Notes: generated by a model from the letters alone, not told the origin. 64,000 bases of DNA from Cytophagales bacterium (GCA_013298025.1 JAAFJE010000006.1:124001-188000); one strand, 5' to 3'. Shown: positions 1 to 9,519, counted from the first letter of the stretch. Made by a program: numbers and translations.

Positions 1-554
1 AGTACACGCTTGGCACCAGCGGCTTTGAGCTTTTCGCCAGCCAATGCTACGCCTTCGTTGCTACCCGAAATCACGACTTGCCCCGGGCAGTTGTAGTTGG
101 CCGCCACGACTACGGCATCTACCGAAGCACAAATTTCTTCAATTACATTATCGGCCAAGTTCAATACCGCTGCCATCGTTGAAGGGTTTGCTTCGCAAGC
201 TTTTTGCATGGCTAAAGCTCTTTTCGATACCAAAACTAAGCCATCTTCAAAGCTTAAAGCTCCTGCGGCTACCAAGGCCGAAAATTCGCCCAATGAGTGC
301 CCTGCTACCATGTCGGGCTGAAAATTTGGGGTTTCTTTGGCAAGAATAACCGAGTGTAAAAAAATGGCGGGTTGTGTTACCTTGGTTTGTTTGAGTTCTT
401 CGTCGGTACCGCTAAACATGATGTCGGTAATGCGAAAACCTAGTATTTCGTTGGCTTTTTCAAAAAGAGCCTTGGCTGATTCAGACTTTTCGTAAAGGTC
501 TTTGCCCATACCGATAAATTGTGAGCCTTGCCCTGGAAAAACGTATGCTTTCAT
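1..554 (-). CDS. fabD: Malonyl-CoA:ACP transacylase, partial (C-terminus outside window)
   Basis: FabD moves the malonyl group from CoA to acyl carrier protein, supplying the extender unit of fatty-acid synthesis in the cytoplasm. Reading the minus strand from ATG at 552-554, the N-terminus MKAYVFPGQGSQ carries the family's FPGQGSQ oxyanion-hole motif. GHSLGEF, with the nucleophile near Ser87, lies about 85 residues in, followed by the conserved Arg in SKRALAMQ. About 184 of the usual roughly 290-300 residues are visible; the rest runs off the left edge. The next gene leftwards is not visible, so operon membership cannot be judged. Identification is firm because both catalytic blocks are intact. 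Confidence 0.93.
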   Translation of the reverse strand, partial: MKAYVFPGQGSQFIGMGKDLYEKSESAKALFEKANEILGFRITDIMFSGTDEELKQTKVTQPAIFLHSVILAKETPNFQPDMVAGHSLGEFSALVAAGALSFEDGLVLVSKRALAMQKACEANPSTMAAVLNLADNVIEEICASVDAVVVAANYNCPGQVVISGSNEGVALAGEKLKAAGAKRV

Positions 555-636
555 GCTTATGAATGAATATATATTGATAAATACAGTTTGGTTGCCTCTT
601 GTATAAGAAGGCACAAAAATACATATTCACAGGCTT

Positions 637-1065
637 CTATCCCAAAAACCGCCGTTTTAATTCGGGACTAGGTAGCATACAACTTTCTTTTTTTCCGAAA
701 AAACGGTACCGTCTTTGGGCTATTTGGTCGTAAATCCAGTTTCGCCACTTGAGCGGAACTAAACGCAAAAACCGCAAATATCTCCAGCCTCCTGTTAGCT
801 CTGCTGCAATCAATAAGGCGGCTTCAGATTTGGTATATAGTTGTTCATTTTTGTATAAAACAACGCTATCGAAAGGCTGATGAGCTATGGAAGAACGAGC
901 GAGTATTTCTTGGGCAAAAGAAGATTGTAGGGAAGCAAAAACAAATTTCTCGTTGGGGTCGTGGCGGATGATAAACTGCACACTGTGGTTGCATAAATTG
1001 CATACGCCGTCAAATAATACCAGATACGACGCTTGCACAGAAGTAGATGAATGCTGTATCATCAT
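637..1065 (-). CDS. DCC-family (DUF393) thiol-disulfide oxidoreductase-like protein
   Basis: This 142-residue protein belongs to the DCC/DUF393 family, whose name comes from the motif DxxCxxC; here it reads DGVCNLC with Cys22 and Cys25. The family is annotated as thiol-disulfide oxidoreductase-like on the basis of this CxxC, but substrates are unknown. The length is normal for the family. Reading frames extend to a TTG at 1074, but ATG at 1065 (or 1062) is the more likely start. A 14-bp stem-loop (1073-1106) ends only seven bases before this start. The gene lies downstream of and in the same direction as the T9SS protein gene. Confidence 0.8.
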   Translation of the reverse strand: MMIQHSSTSVQASYLVLFDGVCNLCNHSVQFIIRHDPNEKFVFASLQSSFAQEILARSSIAHQPFDSVVLYKNEQLYTKSEAALLIAAELTGGWRYLRFLRLVPLKWRNWIYDQIAQRRYRFFGKKESCMLPSPELKRRFLG

Positions 1066-1072
1066 TTGGAGC

Positions 1073-1106
1073 AATAGGTTAGACGAAAAGCATCGTCTAA
1101 CCTATT
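1073..1106 (-). other. Perfect 14-bp hairpin just before the DCC gene start
   Basis: Arms 1073-1086 and 1093-1106 are perfect complements (AATAGGTTAGACGA and its inverse) around a six-base loop. In the minus direction it follows the T9SS gene and ends seven bases before the DCC-family ATG at 1065. No U-tract follows it in that direction, so it is not a textbook intrinsic terminator. It may mark a transcript end or affect initiation on the DCC message. Confidence 0.55.
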
Positions 1107-1137
1107 TTGTTAGGTACTAATACAAAATTGTGAATTG

Positions 1138-1166
1138 TTAATTAGTGGATTAATGCTTTGATTTTT
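1138..1166. repeat. Dispersed repeat TTAATTAGTGGATTAAT (copy 1)
   Basis: The 17-mer TTAATTAGTGGATTAAT at 1138-1154, then two variable bases and TTTGATTTT, recurs at 18656-18683 with only the two spacer bases different. Both copies lie in short intergenic gaps on the 3' side of minus-strand genes. Origin unknown. Confidence 0.5.
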
Positions 1167-1180
1167 AGTGTTTTATGAAT

Positions 1181-4042
1181 TTATCTTACAATTTCTACAT
1201 AACCTTTAAGCTTAACCGAAGCTTTCGCTGGGTCGAAGGTAAGGAAGGTAGCACTGCAATGATAAAAATAAGAACCACTCGCTACATCCTTGCCATTGGC
1301 ATCTTTACCATCCCAATTCAGGTCATTTCCAGTATATTCATATACTTTTTGTCCATCTCGGTTATAAATGCTTATCGTCAGCGATTTAACGAAGCGAGGG
1401 CATTTGAGTGGTTGGAATGTATCGTTTTTGCCATCGCCATTAGGCGTAAAAATATTAGGCAAAGCCAAGCTCGGACAGTTATCTTTACAAACAACATTGC
1501 TCTTGTCGCTCACATCTCCGTATTTATTGGTTGCCGTAACATAGTAGCATCCCATGTACGAATCGGTGCGGGCATCGGTATAAGTTGTTGGTACAGGCAA
1601 ACCTCCTGTAATATCAGCCAATTTGTTGAAAGTGGCATCTGAACTACTGCCATAGTAAAGCGTATATTTGACAATATCTTTATCACAAGGACTGCCATTG
1701 ACTTGGTTCGGAATAGTCCAATTTAAGATATTATTAAACGTCGTAATGTTGCAGTTTGCTTCATTTTTGATGTAAGTATCACAGTCGAGTGCGTCAATGT
1801 TTAATACAGGCGGACACGGTATAATATCGCTTTTAGGCGTTGCACAATTGATTTGAGAGAAATTATACAACAAATCTTTGACTTTGGTAGAATTATAAGA
1901 ACCCACTGTTTCAACTTTATAACAATACGACGAATCGGGCGACATGGTTACGGGGAAATTTCCATCAGCCGCAAATTTATCTTGTCCGTCGTCGGTATAA
2001 GTGAACGTTGCCGCACCTTGTACTGGCACATCGGCAATGCGTGTGAAGATGCCCGAGCCGGGTTTGGTTTCTCGGTAAATGCGATGCGTCTGGTTTTCGT
2101 TCGACCAAGCTACATTGGCTTGCCACGTGAGTACAACTCTACGTTTGTCGGCGGTGGTACTCAAGCGAACACTGCTCGAAATTTCGGTACTATCGAGTAG
2201 CGTAAGGCTGCCTGCTTGTGTATAATAAAACAACAATTTGTAGCGGTACGCATTGTCTTGCGTATTGAGTTTGGTATCTACAAAAACCGTATCGGCGGTA
2301 GTACCCGACAAATCTGTATTGATGTTGCTTCCTACTTGGGCAAAGCCTGTAGCTCCCGAAAGCCCCGTAGCTCTTAGCAAGCGATATTGGTAAGGGCCTT
2401 TAAATTGGGTTGTGTTCAAGCCAATGGGGCGTGTCCATTTTACCGTAATTTCTCCGTCTGTAGTAGAAGTTTTATCAACCGTAACATTCGTAATGAGCGG
2501 CATAGCCGACTCAAGGCGTGTACACACTTGGTCGGAAGCAACGCTTAAACCGCCTGTTGGTTGAGCAAAACTTGCTACTATACGGTAGCTGTAATCTTGT
2601 CCCAATTTGAGGTTTTGGTCGATATAAGAAGTAGCCGAAATAGGCACTCTGGCAATTTCGGTATAGCCCAGCCCTGCGGGGATACCCGTTTGGCAGGCCG
2701 TTGGTACAAAGCTATCGCAGCCATTTTTTCGGTAAATAATCAATTCTGCTCCTACATTTTGACAACTGTAGGCATCCCAAGTGAGGGTAATCGAACGAGC
2801 ACCAGCATCACCAACAGCTTTTAAGTTTTTGACACGAGGAGCTACGATTTTGATTTTCCAAACCTTACTATCAACCAATTGGGGGAACAAAGGTGGCGTT
2901 CGGTTATAGCCTGTTGGCAAATCTTCTACCTTAAAAAACACGTCGTAGGGCTGTTGACGAATATGCCCACAACCCGTTTGCCAACGGAACGTGCCTGTAG
3001 CCGTAGGCGATTGTGCTGCACTGGCGGTGAAGGTAGCGTAAGGTGTAGCGAATGTTACCCCATTGCTGCCAATAGGCCCATATACCAAGCCCGACGACGT
3101 AAGGTTCATGGCATCTCGACGACCGCTTTTAGAAGGCGTGTCGGTGGCTGTAACAGTAGCTTGAATAAGTGTACCTGCTTCTACGCAAATATCGTCGGGA
3201 CCTTTGATTACTGGAGCACTGTTGTCGGCATCTTTTACCTCAATTTGCATATCACGCACTGTTTCCGAAATTTTTACGCCATTTCTCCATTCTTCAATCA
3301 CAAAAGCACAGTTGTAAAGCCCCACCTCTTGAGGCGTATTCCAAATCAAATCGCCAGTGATAGCATTAATTGTAAAGCTCGAAGGAGAAGCCGCTACTTG
3401 GTCGGGTTGTACAAAGCCTGAAATGGCAGTACCACGTCCCGTACAAGTTGACTGTAAGCCTTGGCGACAAGCAATGAGGCGGTATGCCAAGCTATCGCCT
3501 TGTAAATCAACGGCATTGGGGTTGTGAATAAATTTTTGCCCTACTACCGCCGTGAAGTCCACAGCAGGGTTGAGTAGTAAAGGCGTTGTATTTAAGCCCA
3601 AGCCTGCGTCGATGCGGAAAATGGTTTCTACGTAAAAGCCAATTTGGTCGGAGTTGGGAATATTACGCACGTTAGCGTTTCGGTTTTGGATGGCTATGTT
3701 GACCCGATAGGTATTGGGGGCAGAGTAGGTATAAGTAGCCTTATAAACCCCCTTCCAAGTACCATTGCCGAGGTCTTCGCCATTACCTCCGCCATTAGAG
3801 CGCGTAGCAACAGCCGAGCCAATACCATCGCCAAAACAAAACAGTACATCACGTTGCTGTAACCATGCTTGGTTGTTTTCGCAGTAAATGGTAAGCGTAA
3901 ATTCATAAGTTAAGGAAGTGCTAGAAATACGTCTAACCGTAATTTCTCCTCCTTTCATGTGTGTTGCCAAGGCTTTGGGCGTAGCCCACAAGCTTAATAA
4001 GAAGCTCCCTAATAAAAGGTATAAGTAAGTTGATTTCATCAT
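1181..4042 (-). CDS. Large secreted protein with T9SS type-B (gliding-motility-associated) C-terminal domain
   Basis: A 953-residue exported protein. It begins with a hydrophobic signal peptide ending near ATPKALA, followed by THMKGGEITVRR, a start commonly seen in large Bacteroidota surface proteins. The middle holds repeated beta-sandwich regions resembling fibronectin type III (for example around WTRPIGLN and LTWQANVAW). The last roughly 90 residues, from LPNIFTPNGDGKND with IYNRDGQKVYEY and NWDGKDANGKDVASGSYFY, form a gliding-motility-associated type-B sorting domain. This domain directs export through the type IX system to the cell surface or medium. The specific function, such as adhesin or matrix protein, is unknown. 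The gene is divergent from sdhC across a 510-bp AT-rich gap. Confidence 0.88.
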   Translation of the reverse strand: MMKSTYLYLLLGSFLLSLWATPKALATHMKGGEITVRRISSTSLTYEFTLTIYCENNQAWLQQRDVLFCFGDGIGSAVATRSNGGGNGEDLGNGTWKGVYKATYTYSAPNTYRVNIAIQNRNANVRNIPNSDQIGFYVETIFRIDAGLGLNTTPLLLNPAVDFTAVVGQKFIHNPNAVDLQGDSLAYRLIACRQGLQSTCTGRGTAISGFVQPDQVAASPSSFTINAITGDLIWNTPQEVGLYNCAFVIEEWRNGVKISETVRDMQIEVKDADNSAPVIKGPDDICVEAGTLIQATVTATDTPSKSGRRDAMNLTSSGLVYGPIGSNGVTFATPYATFTASAAQSPTATGTFRWQTGCGHIRQQPYDVFFKVEDLPTGYNRTPPLFPQLVDSKVWKIKIVAPRVKNLKAVGDAGARSITLTWDAYSCQNVGAELIIYRKNGCDSFVPTACQTGIPAGLGYTEIARVPISATSYIDQNLKLGQDYSYRIVASFAQPTGGLSVASDQVCTRLESAMPLITNVTVDKTSTTDGEITVKWTRPIGLNTTQFKGPYQYRLLRATGLSGATGFAQVGSNINTDLSGTTADTVFVDTKLNTQDNAYRYKLLFYYTQAGSLTLLDSTEISSSVRLSTTADKRRVVLTWQANVAWSNENQTHRIYRETKPGSGIFTRIADVPVQGAATFTYTDDGQDKFAADGNFPVTMSPDSSYCYKVETVGSYNSTKVKDLLYNFSQINCATPKSDIIPCPPVLNIDALDCDTYIKNEANCNITTFNNILNWTIPNQVNGSPCDKDIVKYTLYYGSSSDATFNKLADITGGLPVPTTYTDARTDSYMGCYYVTATNKYGDVSDKSNVVCKDNCPSLALPNIFTPNGDGKNDTFQPLKCPRFVKSLTISIYNRDGQKVYEYTGNDLNWDGKDANGKDVASGSYFYHCSATFLTFDPAKASVKLKGYVEIVR

Positions 4043-4552
4043 GTTTTATCGTAAGAAAAGTTGGGAGTGACCAAGTACCTTTTCAAGGTTTTGCCCAATC
4101 AACCGTACTTTAGTTCGGACAATTTAATAGAATATTTTTTTTGTAACTAACAAAACAAAAAATTCAAACACAAAGTTGGGTTATCAGTTGCAAACAATTG
4201 TTAGAATTACTTAAAAAGAGCGATAGCAATCATAACAATTGTATAAGTATTGAAAACGAAGGAAAGAGTCGAAATTGCAACAAAATGTTTATTTTTTTTA
4301 CGAAAAGTACTCAATTTTAAGAAAACCACAACAAATACACTTAAAACAGTACAAAAACGTAGAATTATTGTAAATAATTGCTAAAATCTTATATATTATT
4401 TGATTGACAGGCGTTTCGATTGTAGTTTTGAGTTCAATTTTTTAAACTAATTAATAGTTAATAGGAATCTGCCAATACAAAAAAAATGTTTGTAAAAGCG
4501 ATAAAAAAACTATTAATTATTAAGTAATTAACAACCAATAACTTATAAAAAA
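4043..4552. other. AT-rich divergent intergenic region upstream of sdhC
   Basis: About 510 bases without a credible gene, between the divergently read T9SS protein gene and sdhC. It is strongly AT-rich with many A/T runs. The one site recognised is a Bacteroidota-type promoter for sdhC, listed separately. No clear promoter was found for the leftward gene. Confidence 0.6.
4399..4430 (+). promoter_or_regulatory. Bacteroidota-type promoter for sdhCAB
   Basis: TTTG at 4399-4402, a 20-bp spacer, then TAGTTTTG (matching TAnnTTTG) at 4423-4430. This fits the -33/-7 consensus of the Bacteroidota primary sigma factor. A transcript starting near 4437 would have a leader of about 115 bases before sdhC. 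The match is by eye and the site is untested. Confidence 0.6.
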
Positions 4553-5221
4553 ATGTCTTGGGTAACAAAAAATTTATCAAGTTCGTTGGGCCGAAAGCTC
4601 ATCATGGCGGTAACAGGCTTATCGTTGGTAGCCTTCCTTGTTGTCCATTGTGGAATCAATGCTTGCATTTTTGTAAATGACGGTGGCGAAACTTTCAATG
4701 CGGCGGCAGAGTTTATGGCGAAAAACTTTTTTATTCGTGCGGCTGAGTTTGGTCTTTTCGCAGGGTTATTACTGCACATCATTGATGGATTGGTCTTATG
4801 GTCGGCCAATAGCAAGAAACGTCCTGTGAAGTACGCTGTTGTGTCAAAAACGAACAGTACATGGTATTCTCGCTCAATGGGCTTGTTGGGTACATTATTG
4901 TTGATTTTCTTGGTATTACACTTAAAACACTTCTGGGTTGTAAGCCGTTTTACCGACCACATCACGAGTGGTGAAGAAACATTGTTCCAAGAAATGAAGG
5001 AAACATTCCAATACCTTTGGGTTGTGATTGTGTATGTAGTGGGTTGTATCTCTTTGTCTTACCATTTATTACATGGATTTCAAAGTGCATTTCAATCGCT
5101 TGGATGGAATCACCCTAAATATACCCCATTTGTAAAATCGTTTGGTGCTGGATTTGCTATCATCGTGCCATTGGTTTTTGCAGCCATGCCTGTAGCAATC
5201 TATTTAGGATTCATTCAGTAG
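4553..5221 (+). CDS. sdhC: Succinate dehydrogenase/fumarate reductase cytochrome b subunit
   Basis: This is the membrane anchor of complex II. It binds heme b and passes electrons between the SdhAB catalytic dimer and quinone. The 222-residue product has five hydrophobic segments, as in the single-subunit (B-type) cytochromes of Bacillus and Wolinella relatives. Segments include LIMAVTGLSLVAFLVVH and FGLFAGLLLHIIDGL, with histidines inside or at the ends of helices (VVHCG, LLHIID, LVLHLKHF, SYHLLHG) that suit heme ligation. It is the first gene of the sdh operon, 63 bases upstream of sdhA, behind a recognisable promoter. No separate sdhD is present, as expected for this type. Confidence 0.93.
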   Translation: MSWVTKNLSSSLGRKLIMAVTGLSLVAFLVVHCGINACIFVNDGGETFNAAAEFMAKNFFIRAAEFGLFAGLLLHIIDGLVLWSANSKKRPVKYAVVSKTNSTWYSRSMGLLGTLLLIFLVLHLKHFWVVSRFTDHITSGEETLFQEMKETFQYLWVVIVYVVGCISLSYHLLHGFQSAFQSLGWNHPKYTPFVKSFGAGFAIIVPLVFAAMPVAIYLGFIQ

Positions 5222-5284
5222 TTGTTTGTTGCTTGAAAACAGCACTGTCGCTAAAAATATTCATCATTACATAATTCATAAGTT

Positions 5285-7273
5285 ATGGCAACTTCACCAA
5301 AATTAGATGCTAAAATCCCTGGTGGTCAACTGGCTGAAAAATGGACAAAATTCCGTTCAACAGTACCATTAGTAAACCCCGCTAACAAGCGGAATATCGA
5401 AATCATTGTTGTAGGAACCGGCTTGGCTGGTGCTTCTGCGGCAGCTTCTTTGGCAGAAATGGGCTATAAAGTTAAGGCTTTCTGCTTCCAAGATTCTCCT
5501 CGTCGTGCACACTCTATTGCTGCTCAAGGGGGTGTGAATGCTGCTAAAAACTACCAAAACGATGGTGACTCTGTGTATCGTTTATTCTACGATACCATCA
5601 AAGGTGGCGACTACCGTGCAAGAGAGGCAAACGTTCACCGTTTGGCAGAGGTATCGGGTAGTATCATCGACCAATGTGTGGCTCAGGGTGTTCCTTTTGC
5701 TCGTGAATACGGTGGCTTGTTGTCGAACCGCTCTTTCGGTGGTACACAAGTACAACGTACTTTCTATGCGGCTGGACAAACGGGGCAACAATTATTGTTA
5801 GGTGCTTATTCTGCTTTACAGCGCCAAGTTGGTTTGGGTAACGTACAGATGTTTACTCGCCACGAAATGATGGACGTTGTGATGGTAGAAGGCAAAGCCC
5901 GTGGTATCATCGCTCGTGATTTGATTTCTGGTAAATTAGAACGCCACTTTGGTCATGCTGTATTGTTGTGTACAGGTGGATACGGAAACGTATTCTATTT
6001 GTCAACCAATGCGATGGGTTCAAACGTTACGGCGGCTTGGAAAGCACATAAAAAAGGTGCTTTCTTCGGAAACCCTTGCTATACACAAATTCACCCAACT
6101 TGTATTCCTGTATCAGGCGACCACCAATCGAAATTGACATTGATGTCTGAATCATTGCGTAACGATGGTCGTATTTGGGTGCCTAAAAAACAAAACGATA
6201 CTCGTCCTGCCAACCAAATTCCAGAAGACGAACGTGACTATTACTTGGAGCGTCGTTATCCTGCGTTTGGTAACTTAGTACCTCGTGATATTGCTTCTCG
6301 TGCTGCCAAAGAGCGTTGCGATGCTGGCTATGGGGTAGGTGCTTCTAAAATGGCTGTTTACCTCGACTACGCTGCGGCTATCTTGCGTTACGGTCGTGCC
6401 GAAGCCAACAAAAGAGGTATCCAAAACGCATCGGAAGAAGACCTTAAAGTAATGGGTAAAGAAGTGGTGAAAGAGAAATACGGTAACTTGTTTGATATGT
6501 ACAAACAAATTACTGGTGAAGACCCTTACGAAGTGCCAATGCGTATTTATCCTGCGGTGCACTATACCATGGGTGGACTTTGGGTTGACTACAACTTGAT
6601 GACTACCGTTCCGGGCCTTTATGCTTTGGGTGAAGCCAACTTCTCTGACCATGGTGCCAACCGTTTGGGTGCTTCTGCCTTGATGCAAGGTTTGGCTGAT
6701 GGTTATTTCGTGATTCCTTATACTATTGGTTCTTATTTATCGGGCGAAATTCGTACCAAAGCTATTCCTACAGATGCTCCTGAATTTGTGGCAGCAGAGA
6801 AAGCTGTACAAGATACCATCAACCAATTGATGACTATCAAAGGCACAAAATCGGTTGATTATTTCCACAAAAAATTAGGTAAAATCATGTGGGATAAATG
6901 CGGTATGGCTCGTAACGAAGCTGGCTTGAAAGAAGCTATTTCCGAAATCCAGGCCCTTCGCAAAGAGTTCTGGTCGGATGTACGTATTCCGGGCGATGCC
7001 GATGAGTTCAACCCTGAATTGGAAAAAGCAGGTCGTGTAGCCGACTTCATCGAATTGGGCGAATTGATGTGTATCGATGCCCTCAACCGCAACGAATCGT
7101 GCGGTGGTCACTTCCGTGAAGAGTACCAAACAGAAGAAGGCGAAGCAAAACGTGACGACGAAAATTACGCTTACGTTGCTGCTTGGGAATACAAAGGCGA
7201 ATCTCAATTTGAACTACACAAAGAAGAATTGGTGTACGAGAATATTAAGATTGCCCAAAGAAGTTACAAATAA
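5285..7273 (+). CDS. sdhA: Succinate dehydrogenase/fumarate reductase flavoprotein subunit
   Basis: The catalytic subunit of complex II oxidises succinate to fumarate with FAD at the cytoplasmic face of the inner membrane. At 662 residues it has the long form usual in Bacteroidota. The dinucleotide-binding loop [11 protein letters not shown] lies near residues 44-54. His76 in [14 protein letters not shown] is the expected site of covalent FAD attachment. Further family blocks are IHPTCIP and the substrate-binding region [10 protein letters not shown], then [20 protein letters not shown]. The gene sits between sdhC and sdhB, but its usual tight junction with sdhB is broken by roughly 550 bp carrying a four-helix-bundle gene and repeats. 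Confidence 0.96.
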   Translation: MATSPKLDAKIPGGQLAEKWTKFRSTVPLVNPANKRNIEIIVVGTGLAGASAAASLAEMGYKVKAFCFQDSPRRAHSIAAQGGVNAAKNYQNDGDSVYRLFYDTIKGGDYRAREANVHRLAEVSGSIIDQCVAQGVPFAREYGGLLSNRSFGGTQVQRTFYAAGQTGQQLLLGAYSALQRQVGLGNVQMFTRHEMMDVVMVEGKARGIIARDLISGKLERHFGHAVLLCTGGYGNVFYLSTNAMGSNVTAAWKAHKKGAFFGNPCYTQIHPTCIPVSGDHQSKLTLMSESLRNDGRIWVPKKQNDTRPANQIPEDERDYYLERRYPAFGNLVPRDIASRAAKERCDAGYGVGASKMAVYLDYAAAILRYGRAEANKRGIQNASEEDLKVMGKEVVKEKYGNLFDMYKQITGEDPYEVPMRIYPAVHYTMGGLWVDYNLMTTVPGLYALGEANFSDHGANRLGASALMQGLADGYFVIPYTIGSYLSGEIRTKAIPTDAPEFVAAEKAVQDTINQLMTIKGTKSVDYFHKKLGKIMWDKCGMARNEAGLKEAISEIQALRKEFWSDVRIPGDADEFNPELEKAGRVADFIELGELMCIDALNRNESCGGHFREEYQTEEGEAKRDDENYAYVAAWEYKGESQFELHKEELVYENIKIAQRSYK

Positions 7274-7287
7274 TTTGAAAGTTTGAT

Positions 7288-7308
7288 GATTTGAAAATTT
7301 GAAAATGA
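7288..7308. repeat. Left inverted repeat flanking the four-helix-bundle gene
   Basis: The 21 bases at 7288-7308, built from GATTTGAAAATTTGAAAAT plus GA, match the inverse complement of 7776-7796 at 19 of 21 positions. They begin 14 bases after the sdhA stop codon. The same TTTGAA core makes up the repeats at 18.8 kb and 55.8-56.3 kb. Confidence 0.65.
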
Positions 7309-7391
7309 AAGTTTCAAAAAGTGTTTAGTTAAAAATTGAAGAAGATTTTTTATTTTTAATATAAAAATACTTCAAACTAAAACTACACTTT

Positions 7392-7748
7392 ATGCGAAAC
7401 GATAAAGAAAATCTTATTGTTAGTAAGACACTTTCATTTTCAATAAAAATCATCAAATTCTGTGAGGTATTAGAATTCAATAGAAAGTTTGTGATTGCGA
7501 ACCAATTGTTAAGAGCAGGAACATCTATTGGAGCAAATGTTTGGGAAGCTCAGAATGCAGAAAGTAAGGTAGATTTTATTCATAAAATAAAAATTGCCGC
7601 TAAAGAAGCCGACGAAGTAAGTTATTGGCTAAAACTTTGTGCATTATCAGAGTCTTACCCGCAACCAGAACAAAGTATCATTGAAGAATTAGCTCAAATT
7701 ATTCGGATACTATCGAGAATAATCAGTAGCTCAAAAATGAACAAATAA
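7392..7748 (+). CDS. Four-helix-bundle protein (S23/23S-rRNA intervening-sequence type)
   Basis: This 118-residue, wholly helical protein matches the family of proteins encoded in 23S rRNA intervening sequences, which is structurally related to the Avd accessory proteins of diversity-generating retroelements. Family hallmarks seen are [21 protein letters not shown], followed by [21 protein letters not shown] and a C-terminal helix rich in Ile and Leu. Its biochemical role is unknown in most hosts. It lies inside the sdh operon between sdhA and sdhB, same strand, with inverted TTTGAA repeats on both sides. Its codon use looks more AT-rich than its neighbours. This suggests later insertion as a cassette. 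No reverse transcriptase or rRNA gene is nearby. Confidence 0.85.
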   Translation: MRNDKENLIVSKTLSFSIKIIKFCEVLEFNRKFVIANQLLRAGTSIGANVWEAQNAESKVDFIHKIKIAAKEADEVSYWLKLCALSESYPQPEQSIIEELAQIIRILSRIISSSKMNK

Positions 7749-7775
7749 CAATTTTATTGTAAAGTTATTATTTAG

Positions 7776-7813
7776 TCATTTTCAAATCTTCAAATTTTCA
7801 AATCTTCAAATTG
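7776..7813. repeat. Right inverted repeat and TTCAAAT repeats flanking the four-helix-bundle gene
   Basis: Positions 7776-7796 (TCATTTTCAAATCTTCAAATT) pair with 7288-7308 as an inverted repeat with two mismatches. The TTCAAAT motif then continues to about 7813, nine bases before the upstream candidate start of sdhB. It is the same family as the 18.8-kb and 56-kb repeats. Confidence 0.65.
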
Positions 7814-7821
7814 ATTCAGAA

Positions 7822-8583
7822 ATGGAAGGAAATATGAACCTGACGCTCAAGGTGTGGCGTCAAAAAAATGCCAACACAGAAGGCAATTTTGAAACATACG
7901 ACGTAACTGGTATTTCTGAGGATATGTCGTTCCTCGAAATGTTCGACGTATTGAACGAAAGACTTATCAACGATGGCAAAGAGCCTATCGCTTTCGACCA
8001 CGACTGCCGTGAAGGTATTTGCGGTATGTGTTCGATGTATATCAACGGTAGCCCACACGGCCCAAAACGTGGCGTAACTACTTGTCAGTTGCACATGCGT
8101 TCGTTCCAATCGGGCGAAACCATTACGGTAGAGCCTTGGAGAGCTTCGGCGTTCCCTGTGGTGAAAGACTTGGTTGTAAACCGCTCGTCGTTCGACCGTA
8201 TCATTGCAGCAGGAGGTTTCGTTTCTGTTAATACTGGTAACGCACAAGATGCCAACGCTTTACCAATTCCGAAAGAAAATGCAGACGACGCTTTCGCCGC
8301 CGCTGCTTGTATCGGTTGTGGCGCTTGCGTTGCAGCTTGTAAAAATGCCTCAGCTATGTTGTTTACTTCGGCTAAGATTTCACAATTATCGTTGTTGCCA
8401 CAAGGACAAGCAGAACGCTTGATTCGTGCCGAGAAAATGGTAGCTCAAATGGATGCCGAAGGCTTTGGTGCATGTACCAACACAGGTGCTTGTGAGGCTG
8501 AATGTCCTAAAGAAATTTCTTTAGAAAACATCGCTCGCATGAACCGTGAGTATTTCGGTGCTGTGGTATCGTCTAAAGGATAA
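7822..8583 (+). CDS. sdhB: Succinate dehydrogenase/fumarate reductase iron-sulfur subunit
   Basis: SdhB wires electrons from the flavin of SdhA to the quinone site through three iron-sulfur clusters. In the 253-residue reading, the 2Fe-2S ligands are Cys62, Cys67, Cys70 and Cys88 (CREGICGMC and TTCQLHM). The next cluster is bound by [13 protein letters not shown] near 163-173, and the last by [14 protein letters not shown] near 214-224. A second ATG at 7834 gives [12 protein letters not shown], a more family-like N-terminus, so the protein may be 249 residues; GGAAGGA at 7824-7830 lies too close to be a clear ribosome site for it. It ends the operon and is followed by a strong terminator. Confidence 0.95.
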   Translation: MEGNMNLTLKVWRQKNANTEGNFETYDVTGISEDMSFLEMFDVLNERLINDGKEPIAFDHDCREGICGMCSMYINGSPHGPKRGVTTCQLHMRSFQSGETITVEPWRASAFPVVKDLVVNRSSFDRIIAAGGFVSVNTGNAQDANALPIPKENADDAFAAAACIGCGACVAACKNASAMLFTSAKISQLSLLPQGQAERLIRAEKMVAQMDAEGFGACTNTGACEAECPKEISLENIARMNREYFGAVVSSKG

Positions 8584-8605
8584 TAGCAAATACGCTTATG
8601 ATTTG

Positions 8606-8637
8606 AGCCTCGTAGCTACGTGCTACGAGGCTTTTTT
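8606..8637 (+). terminator. Intrinsic terminator of the sdh operon
   Basis: Perfect 11-bp stem (8606-8616 with 8622-8632), five-base loop and a T6 run at 8632-8637, 23 bases after the sdhB stop. It also touches the 3' end of the convergent HNH gene. Confidence 0.9.
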
Positions 8638-9519
8638 ATGTCGATGGAGTTAAGATTTGTCTTATGATTGTGCTCATGACTTCCTTATTAGGCAAATCAA
8701 TCCCATTACTTGTATTGTTGATGATAAAATCTTCAAAATTATTCAATATGGCAACATAAAAGCTCCAATATTCTGTACTTGGATTGTCTATTTGTTCTAA
8801 TATTTTACTTATCAATCGGTTGATTTCAATTGTAAGTCTTTGATGGTTAGGTATTTCATATTGGTATATCCGCACGAAATCTTTTTGATATTCTTTAATA
8901 ATAGCCTTTCTCTTTTTAATCAATTCATCTCTTTGTAATCCATATACTTCAATTGAAATTCTACCTCTTTCTGATGTACTTTCAATAGAGCCATTAGGTA
9001 AAAACGTCAAGTGTGAGGCAGGGTCATCAATGGCTGGATGTAGCAAAAGAGGCTCTTCTGCTAATAACGATTCATGTAAAATATGACATTGAGCAATTGC
9101 TAATCTTCCTGTTGTGTCTAAAGGAGCTTGATGTACTCGATTCTCTTCTTGTTCAAGAGGGAACTGCTTTTTTTGTAAATTCGATTACAAATTTGGCAAG
9201 ACAGTAACAAGTTAGTCCACTCATAACCAAGCCAATAGTAATGGTTTTTAAAACGAAAATGCTCAACATCATGAAATGCACCTGCATGGGTGTTAGTTTC
9301 ACAAAAGGCACATTTATCGTTAAAAATTGTACTAAGCTCATTTTTTACAGCAGTAGAACCATACACATTGTTATCAAAATCATGCTGTCCTTGTTGAGCT
9401 AAGGCTTGCTCGATTTTTGATTGACCTAAAGGATTATTTTTAGAATGACTTCTCTCTTTGGTGGCATCTTCCCAAAGTTCAGCAGGAGGATTATCGAAAT
9501 AGGGTGTAATTTTTTTCAT
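8636..9519 (-). pseudogene. HNH endonuclease-like (PtuB/TIGR02646-type) gene with a frameshift in an A7 run
   Basis: The gene reads in two frames. The first part (9519 down to about 9168) has CxxC at Cys70/Cys73 (DKCAFC), the HNH core HDVEHFRFK, and CQICN at 108-112. After IYKK this frame ends 11 codons on, at 9118. Starting from the same A7 run (9168-9174) in the -1 frame, the protein continues KKQFPLEQEENRVHQ through LLLHPAIDDPASHL to 8636, a normal C-terminus for this family. Rejoined length is about 294 residues. The lesion may be a real mutation, a sequencing error, or -1 slippage on the A-run. The start overlaps the stop of the upstream ATPase gene by ATGA, typical of a coupled two-gene defence unit. 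Confidence 0.75.

Noticed and set aside
1175-1642. Plus-strand frames opposite the T9SS, sdh and other long genes.
   Set aside because: They are antisense shadows of clearly identified genes without independent evidence.
7392-7748. rRNA intervening sequence.
   Set aside because: The four-helix-bundle gene is of that type, but no 23S rRNA sequence flanks it.
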